Source of the DNA: JAVZGQ01 sp039000685
GTDB lineage: Archaea; Aenigmatarchaeota; Aenigmatarchaeia; CG10238-14; SCSR01
DNA length: 26,403 nt
Reading direction: 5' to 3'
NCBI GenBank assembly: GCA_039000685.1
Contig: JAWBNW010000008.1
Coordinates: forward strand, 1-26,403
Shown piece by piece: positions 21,951-26,403 of the stretch; position 1 is the stretch's first letter, and each line of letters starts with the position of its first letter. The position numbers and the translations under genes are program-made. The notes beneath the pieces are model-generated. The model saw only the letters and a list, made by a program, of their open reading frames with translations. It ran no database searches and was not told where the DNA came from.

Positions 21951-23186
21951 ATGGATGTTTGCTATCTTCCTTGGCTCCACATGCATCAGCCCTTAGTTTG
22001 GCTTGATGATAAAATAGTTTCAAATTTGGAAAAAATGCTGAAGTCAAAAGATGCAAGGGAAAGTTGGGATGCCAAGCTGATGTTAAGAGCTTATAAAAAT
22101 CCTGCTAAGTATGTGGAAGAGCTTTCCAAAGAAGGTTTCAAGCCAAAAATAATGCTAGATTTTTCAGGGATTCTTTTAGAATCCCTTTTGGATCTTGATG
22201 AAAGAAAAATCTCTGAAAAGATCGAGGTCAATGGAGAAAAAATTGGTCCAGTGATAGAAGCTTACAAAAAAGTTTTAAAGGAATTTTCCGGAAGCATCGA
22301 GTTTGCAGGTACAGCTTACGCCCACTGCTACTTTCCAGCAATACCCGAAGAAGATTGGAAGTTGCAAATAGAAGAATGGAGGGAAACTTTCAGGAAAATT
22401 TTTGGTTCAAACGAGCTTAAGAAAATCAAAGGATTCTGGCTTCCTGAGATGGGTGTGCCTGGAAGAGAAGAAGCTCTGAGTAAGCTGATAAAATTTGTAA
22501 AAGAATATTATGAGTGGATGATTTTACCTGTTCAAAGTATACAAGGATATGAAAGTATGAGTTATGAAAAAATTATGGAAATTGTTTGTAAGCCACACTT
22601 GTTACAAGCAGGAAATGAAGAAATCACGGTAATTTTTAGAGTTCCTACTTACTTCATTGACCAGCAAGCAGGTTGTTCACCTGATCTTTTATATTCAAGA
22701 TGTTTGGAAGCCAAAAGAATTTTTTCTAAATTTAGCGATAGGCCAGCGTTGCTTGTTACTGCAAGTGATGGTGAGAATGGCAATGTGATGATGAATGAAT
22801 TCTTCTCCCAAACCTTTGTACCTTTTTTTAAAGAAAAAATTGGAAAAGAAGTTTTTTCTTTAACTGCGAGCGAATTCTTGGAAAATTTCTATGGTGATGG
22901 ACCAAAGGACAAAATAAAATTGAAAGATATTGGAGCTTCTTGGATAGATGGACATGAAGCTTGGATGGGAGGAGGAAAAAGATTGGAGGCAATCAAAAGA
23001 ATTTTCTCCTTAAGCAAAAAATTCTATGAACTTAAGCCTGAACAAAAATCAAAAGTGGAAAAGTGGCTTTTGATCGCAGAAACAAGCTGCTACGTTTACT
23101 GGGAGGTTGACTACTGGTTTGAACAGGGGAGAAAGTTTGCTGAATATCTTGAAAATATGGTTAAATCAAACTTAAATCTTAAATAG
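21951..23186 (+). CDS. GH57 family glycoside hydrolase or glucanotransferase
   Basis: This second GH57 protein has 411 residues. LHMHQP (9-14) forms region 1 and GTAYAHCYFPAI (120-131) region 2. GFWLPEMGVPG (161-171) holds the nucleophile E166, TASDGENGN (270-278) the acid D273, and WIDGHEAWMGGG the C-terminal helical region. The motifs differ clearly from the neighbouring GH57 amylase, so this is a separate subfamily and not a recent copy. GH57 includes amylases, branching enzymes, 4-alpha-glucanotransferases and galactosidases. Since no other branching enzyme is visible here, branching or transglycosylation is an option, but the usual branching enzymes are longer (about 530 residues). No signal peptide. 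Glycogen synthase follows after 72 bases. Confidence 0.85.
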   Translation: MDVCYLPWLHMHQPLVWLDDKIVSNLEKMLKSKDARESWDAKLMLRAYKNPAKYVEELSKEGFKPKIMLDFSGILLESLLDLDERKISEKIEVNGEKIGPVIEAYKKVLKEFSGSIEFAGTAYAHCYFPAIPEEDWKLQIEEWRETFRKIFGSNELKKIKGFWLPEMGVPGREEALSKLIKFVKEYYEWMILPVQSIQGYESMSYEKIMEIVCKPHLLQAGNEEITVIFRVPTYFIDQQAGCSPDLLYSRCLEAKRIFSKFSDRPALLVTASDGENGNVMMNEFFSQTFVPFFKEKIGKEVFSLTASEFLENFYGDGPKDKIKLKDIGASWIDGHEAWMGGGKRLEAIKRIFSLSKKFYELKPEQKSKVEKWLLIAETSCYVYWEVDYWFEQGRKFAEYLENMVKSNLNLK

Positions 23187-23234
23187 AAAATTTTTTTCTA
23201 ATTAATGATAATTTTATAAATTGGCAATACAAAA

Positions 23235-23243
23235 ATTTAAATA
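23235..23243 (+). promoter_or_regulatory. TATA-like box before the glycogen synthase gene
   Basis: TTTAAATAG lies about 20 bases before the ATG at 23259, and a second box TTTTATAAATT lies at about 23211-23221. The farther one predicts a start near 23242 and a short leader containing GGTGTTGTG before the ATG. Either could be used. Confidence 0.35.
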
Positions 23244-23258
23244 GTTATCGGTGTTGTG

Positions 23259-24431
23259 ATGAGAATAGGTTTCTTTTGTTGGGAATCTCTACATTCAATA
23301 CCAGTTGGTGGTATGGGTGTTGCTGTTACAGAGCTTGCAGCTGCTCTTCAAAGAAAAGGAAACGAAGTCCATGTCTTCACGAGAATAGGCCAAAATCAAA
23401 AAGTCTATGAAGTTGTTGATGGAGTTCATTACCATCGCTGTCCCTTCAACTTTTCCTCAAATTTCTTTTACGAGATGACAAACAATATGTGCAAGTCAAT
23501 GGCCCACCATTTCTTTGAAACAGAAAATGTTTCTGGTGCTTTTGATGTAATTCACGGACATGATTGGCAAGTTGTTAATGCTTTGGACGAAATAAAGAAA
23601 GCGAGGAACAAAAAAGTTGTTTTCACTCTTCATTCAACCCAATTCGGAAGGGATGGAAACCATTTTCATGATGGTGTAGCTAAAGACATAACAAACCTTG
23701 AATGGTACGGAACTTACATAGCAGAAAGAGTTATAGTTTGTTCCAATGTTATGAGGGAAGAGGTTAAAAGGCTTTACAGGATACCAGAAGATAAGCTTAG
23801 AGTTGTGCCGAATGGGATTTGGGCAAGAAATTTTGATGGTTTCATTGACGCGTGGAAAGATGTGAAATCACATCTTGGGATTGGAGTTTATGACCCTATG
23901 GTGACATTTGTTGGGAGAATGACGATCCAAAAAGGGCCTGATTTGCTTGTTGAAGCAATTCCCGATGTTTTGAAAGATTTCCCAAATGCTAAATTTGTTT
24001 TTGTTGGTGATGGCTACATGAAATCTCAGCTTGAAAACAGGGTAAGAGAGCTTGGAATTCAAAATGCAGTTCGCTTCACAGGCTATGTTCCAGATGAATG
24101 GAAGACCAAGATTGTTAAAGCTTCTGAATGCATTGTAGTGCCGAGCAGGAATGAGCCTTTTGGGATTGTTGTTCTAGAAGCTTGGTCTTGCTATAAGCCA
24201 GTTATAGCCACGCATGGTACAGGAGCAGGCGAGCTTATTTGGCATGATGTTACAGGCTATAGAGTTTATCAAGCTCCAAACTCAATAGCTTGGGGAATAA
24301 AAGAAATTTTAAGAAACCCTGAGCATGCAAGATGGATGGGAAAGAATGGAAGATATGCTGCTGAAAACACTTTCACATGGGATAAGGCTGCTGAGCAGCT
24401 TTTGAATGTTTACAATGAAATTGTGAGGTGA
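23259..24431 (+). CDS. Glycogen synthase-like glycosyltransferase (GT-B fold, GT4/GT5)
   Basis: The 390-residue enzyme has both GT-B lobes. The N-terminal lobe starts MRIGFFCWESLHSIPVGGMG, with the glycine-rich acceptor and donor loop at 17-20 and HGHDW at 99-103. The C-terminal lobe has FVGRMTIQKGPDLL (217-230) and the EPFGIVVLE motif (E299 and E307, the EX7E pair). The opening block is typical of archaeal glycogen synthases such as those of Thermococcales, which use ADP- or UDP-glucose to extend alpha-1,4 glucan. The frame opens with GTG at 23256, but I use the ATG one codon later. It overlaps nothing, and the zinc protein gene follows after 5 bases. It is the only visible glucan-building enzyme. 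Confidence 0.88.
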   Translation: MRIGFFCWESLHSIPVGGMGVAVTELAAALQRKGNEVHVFTRIGQNQKVYEVVDGVHYHRCPFNFSSNFFYEMTNNMCKSMAHHFFETENVSGAFDVIHGHDWQVVNALDEIKKARNKKVVFTLHSTQFGRDGNHFHDGVAKDITNLEWYGTYIAERVIVCSNVMREEVKRLYRIPEDKLRVVPNGIWARNFDGFIDAWKDVKSHLGIGVYDPMVTFVGRMTIQKGPDLLVEAIPDVLKDFPNAKFVFVGDGYMKSQLENRVRELGIQNAVRFTGYVPDEWKTKIVKASECIVVPSRNEPFGIVVLEAWSCYKPVIATHGTGAGELIWHDVTGYRVYQAPNSIAWGIKEILRNPEHARWMGKNGRYAAENTFTWDKAAEQLLNVYNEIVR

Positions 24432-24436
24432 GAAAG

Positions 24437-24658
24437 ATGAAGTGCTGGTTTTGTGAGAAGGATGCCCGAGGCGTATGTATAGTTTGTGGAAGGGCTGTTT
24501 GTCACGAGCATGCTGACAAGCTTGACCAATTCACTCATGCAAAGTCAGACACTTGTAGTGGCTTCGCGAGCTATGAAAAAGGGTTCAATGTTTTGAAATG
24601 TAGGGAATGCAGACTTGAGTGGGAAAGTTGGGAACAAGGGAAAAGAATTATCAAATAA
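24437..24658 (+). CDS. Small cysteine-rich zinc-binding protein (DUF2180-like)
   Basis: The 73 residues contain four CxxC-type or related pairs: C3-x2-C6, C14-x2-C17 followed by C22-H-x-H (CHEH), C40, and C55-x2-C58. The opening MKCWFCEKDARGVCIVCGRA with CxEH is the pattern of archaeal DUF2180 proteins, whose role is unknown. It probably binds two zinc ions and could contact nucleic acid or protein. A frame from GTG at 24428 would overlap the synthase gene. I prefer the ATG at 24437 because GAGGTGAG lies 5-6 bases before it and family similarity begins there. It is coupled to the glycogen synthase gene. Confidence 0.8.
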   Translation: MKCWFCEKDARGVCIVCGRAVCHEHADKLDQFTHAKSDTCSGFASYEKGFNVLKCRECRLEWESWEQGKRIIK

Positions 24659-25810
24659 TTAAAACAATTTTAAAAATTTTCCTGCAATTACAAACATGGC
24701 ATGACTCCAAGCCAATGGAATTATTGATATAGGCTTGTTATCTTTAATTTGTTCTGGTATTTTTTCTTGTACTCTCTCAATCACCCAGTTGAAATATTTT
24801 AATGCTTTTTCTTTCTCCCCTTTTAATGAAAAATAGATTGAAACCCAAAAATTAAGAAGAGGCCAGCTTCCACCTCCACTTAATTCTAAGTCCCCAAACT
24901 TAATTTTTCCACAGTACTTATCGTCTTTATATCTACAAATCCCACCATTAACTTCATTCATATTTAAGATTTCATTAACAGTACTTACTATTCTTTCATC
25001 TTTTGGTGAAAACTGTTGTGCGGGCCATACTAAACCTAAGAGAGAACTATCCACACTCTTATCTATTTTATTTCCATAAGTTCTAACAAAATATCCCAAC
25101 TCCCTTATGAAACACTTCTCTAGGATTTTTTTCATTTCACCAACTGTAACTTTCCACTTCTTATTTTGCTTGATTAAAGAAGATGCACATTCTAGGCCTT
25201 TTATGCAAGTTGCTAGCGTAAAGGTGTGGACTTGTTTTAAATTAGGGTAAGCAACTCTCTCTTCCCATAAATCATGGCTTGGAAGTTTAAAACAACATCT
25301 TTTCCAATGGTTACATATACCATTCGCAATTTTTTCTATCATTTCTTTAAATTCACTCACATCTTCAAATTTGGAGTGCTCATGAATAGCCCACAAAACT
25401 AACCCAGAATGATCATATTGAGTTTGAATATAGAACCACTTCAACTTTCTATACTTTTCACTTAATTTTTTGATTTCGTTTGTCCATGTTCTTATTTCAT
25501 TATCAGAGTCACCAGCAACTCTTCCATTCGGATAATATTTATGTGCTAGGAAAACACCATTTTCTTTTAAACTTTCAGCATAGTCCCAACACCAGTTAAA
25601 AAATTTCCTAGGAATTTCATGCAAACCGAGCAAATCACAAGCATAACAAACAAAGCTAGCATCTCTAGGCCAAACATATCCATACCATTTGACATTTCTT
25701 GGATAATCTTGGTCAAAAACATCTGCAGCTATTATAGCCCCATTTTTAAAAGAGCAATTCTTGAAGACTTCTTTACTTTTTCTCAATATTTTTCTTAATT
25801 TCTTATCCAT
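24659..25810 (-). CDS. GH15 glucoamylase-like glycoside hydrolase, catalytic domain only
   Basis: The 383-residue (alpha/alpha)6-barrel protein has the GH15 substrate block GYVWPRDASF, a QYDHSGLVLWA helix and DLWEER, where the second glutamate is the usual general acid. VDSSLLGLVWP and GGGSWPLLNFWVSIY follow, then IPEQ near the C-terminus, whose glutamate matches the general base. GH15 enzymes remove single glucose units from the ends of alpha-glucans. Typical prokaryotic members have about 600 residues with an N-terminal beta domain, which is absent here. No signal peptide, so it acts inside the cell. A TTG six codons upstream (25828) would overlap the kinase stop, but it lies in a repeat, so I prefer the ATG at 25810. 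Confidence 0.8.
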   Translation of the reverse strand: MDKKLRKILRKSKEVFKNCSFKNGAIIAADVFDQDYPRNVKWYGYVWPRDASFVCYACDLLGLHEIPRKFFNWCWDYAESLKENGVFLAHKYYPNGRVAGDSDNEIRTWTNEIKKLSEKYRKLKWFYIQTQYDHSGLVLWAIHEHSKFEDVSEFKEMIEKIANGICNHWKRCCFKLPSHDLWEERVAYPNLKQVHTFTLATCIKGLECASSLIKQNKKWKVTVGEMKKILEKCFIRELGYFVRTYGNKIDKSVDSSLLGLVWPAQQFSPKDERIVSTVNEILNMNEVNGGICRYKDDKYCGKIKFGDLELSGGGSWPLLNFWVSIYFSLKGEKEKALKYFNWVIERVQEKIPEQIKDNKPISIIPLAWSHAMFVIAGKFLKLF

Positions 25811-25838
25811 TCTAACACTTTTTCTCAATATTTTCTTA
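25775..25838. repeat. Imperfect direct repeat at the kinase/GH15 junction
   Basis: A 23-base sequence at 25775-25797 recurs as a 22-base copy at 25817-25838, 42 bases apart, differing by one T in a T-run. The second copy contains the kinase stop codon. The first encodes LRKILRKS of the GH15 protein, and the second, in the same reading direction, supplies a TTG followed by RKS. The repeat suggests a small local duplication at the gene junction. Confidence 0.8.
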
Positions 25839-26403
25839 TGAAGAACTTTATTTTTTCTTTTTTTGGAAATCTTTCTGTTCCAACTCTTGTAGTGTATAGA
25901 GCTCCAGCAGCGTTAGCAAATTTTGCACATTCTTCTAAGCTTAATCCAGAAAAATATGCTTTAATGAAAGCGGCATCAAAGATGTCTCCAGCTCCTGTAG
26001 TTTGAATTGAATTGACTTTAAATCCTTTAGAGTAGATTATTCTATCTTTGTTTCCCACACAACTTCCATTTTTTCCACATTTTAAAGCAACTATTTCTGG
26101 ACCAAGATCAAGCAAGCGTCTAACTATTTCTTTAGGCTTCTTAATTTTTGTTATAGCTTTGCCTTCTTCATAGTCTGGGAAGAAAAAATTCGTTGTTTCC
26201 AAGATTTTAATCAAATCTTCAAGCCTTTCTTTTGTCCATCCTTTCGGATCCCAGTTTGGATCTAAGCTAGTTTTCATCCCCCCTTCCCTAGCAAAACTGA
26301 AAATTTCAAAAACATCTTTTCTCAAAGAATCAAGCAAGTTAAACCCACCTATGTGTAAAATTTTGCCATCTACTTCTTTCAAAGAAAAATCTTTTCTAGA
26401 TAA
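25825..26403 (-). CDS. PfkB-family sugar kinase, N-terminus beyond window
   Basis: The reverse-strand frame is open to the right edge (it begins LSRKDFS before the TTG codon at 26382), so the gene continues outside the window. About 192 residues are present. They are the C-terminal part of a ribokinase-fold kinase: LHIGGFNLLD, TSLDPNWDP, ETTNFFFPDYEEGKAIT, PEIVALKCGKNGS, and the catalytic signature TTGAGDIFDAAF followed by AKFANAAGALYTTRVGTE. The N-terminal sugar-binding GG motif is outside. The stop is 14 bases before the GH15 ATG (or overlaps the alternative TTG), so the two genes are linked. Glucose released by the GH15 enzyme is an attractive substrate, but that is inference. Confidence 0.85.
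   Translation of the reverse strand, partial: LSRKDFSLKEVDGKILHIGGFNLLDSLRKDVFEIFSFAREGGMKTSLDPNWDPKGWTKERLEDLIKILETTNFFFPDYEEGKAITKIKKPKEIVRRLLDLGPEIVALKCGKNGSCVGNKDRIIYSKGFKVNSIQTTGAGDIFDAAFIKAYFSGLSLEECAKFANAAGALYTTRVGTERFPKKEKIKFFIRKY

Noticed and set aside
1..26403. CRISPR arrays, insertion sequences, integrases or toxin-antitoxin pairs
   Set aside because: No regularly spaced repeats, transposase motifs, terminal inverted repeats or recognisable toxin-antitoxin genes were seen.

Overview
This window is archaeal chromosome. The evidence is a diphthamide synthesis ligase (Dph6), ribosomal protein L18e next to archaeal-type L13, archaeal-type triosephosphate isomerase, GAPDH and PGK, a cupin-type phosphoglucose isomerase, tRNA genes without an encoded CCA, and TATA-like boxes about 22-28 bases before many start codons (leaderless style). 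The DNA is AT-rich, genes are packed with 4-25 base overlaps, and GTG and TTG starts occur. Compact genes and partial pathways suggest a DPANN-type lineage, perhaps Aenigmarchaeota-like. That placement is inference; no 16S rRNA gene is present.

Layout. 1-1733: the edge of a YjbQ/UPF0047 gene, Dph6, a DUF123 GIY-YIG protein, a small membrane protein and a type II tRNA-Ser carrying an odd 11-base insertion. 1889-3043: a membrane-anchored HEIGH zinc metalloprotease that I cannot assign to a family. 3192-7491: an export or envelope operon (anchored extracytoplasmic protein, MacB/LolD-type ATPase, secreted COG1361-like repeat protein, MacB/FtsX permease, multispanning protein). 7483-9569, minus strand: a cysteine-containing HTH regulator, a 33-residue basic peptide, IscS and IscU, which together form an iron-sulfur assembly operon. 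9649-11250: a patch of accessory genes around tRNA-Gly(CCC): an orphan gene, a gene broken by a frameshift, and an M23 peptidase. 11305-12093: rpl18e-rpl13.

12136-26403 is a carbohydrate locus. First comes a one-directional glycolytic run: TIM, a short-chain dehydrogenase, GAPDH, PGK, a PfkB sugar kinase and a LacD/DhnA-like aldolase. Then come the glucan genes: GH57 amylase, GH133 debranching enzyme, cupin PGI with a coupled winged-helix protein, a second GH57 enzyme, a glycogen-synthase-like glycosyltransferase with a small zinc protein, and a GH15 glucoamylase-like enzyme coupled to a second PfkB kinase at the right edge. Read together, these genes could build and mobilise an alpha-glucan and carry its glucose through phosphoglucose isomerase, a candidate PFK, a candidate aldolase, TIM, GAPDH and PGK to 3-phosphoglycerate. 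Phosphoglycerate mutase, enolase and pyruvate kinase are not in the window.

Three very short divergent spacers (31-42 bases) look like interleaved bidirectional promoters. The observations most worth a second look are the tRNA-Ser insertion, the broken gene with a 16-base tandem duplication, the regulator-microprotein-iscS-iscU operon, the metalloprotease with a perfect 10-base inverted repeat at its start, and the kinase-aldolase pair that may replace the usual archaeal aldolase.
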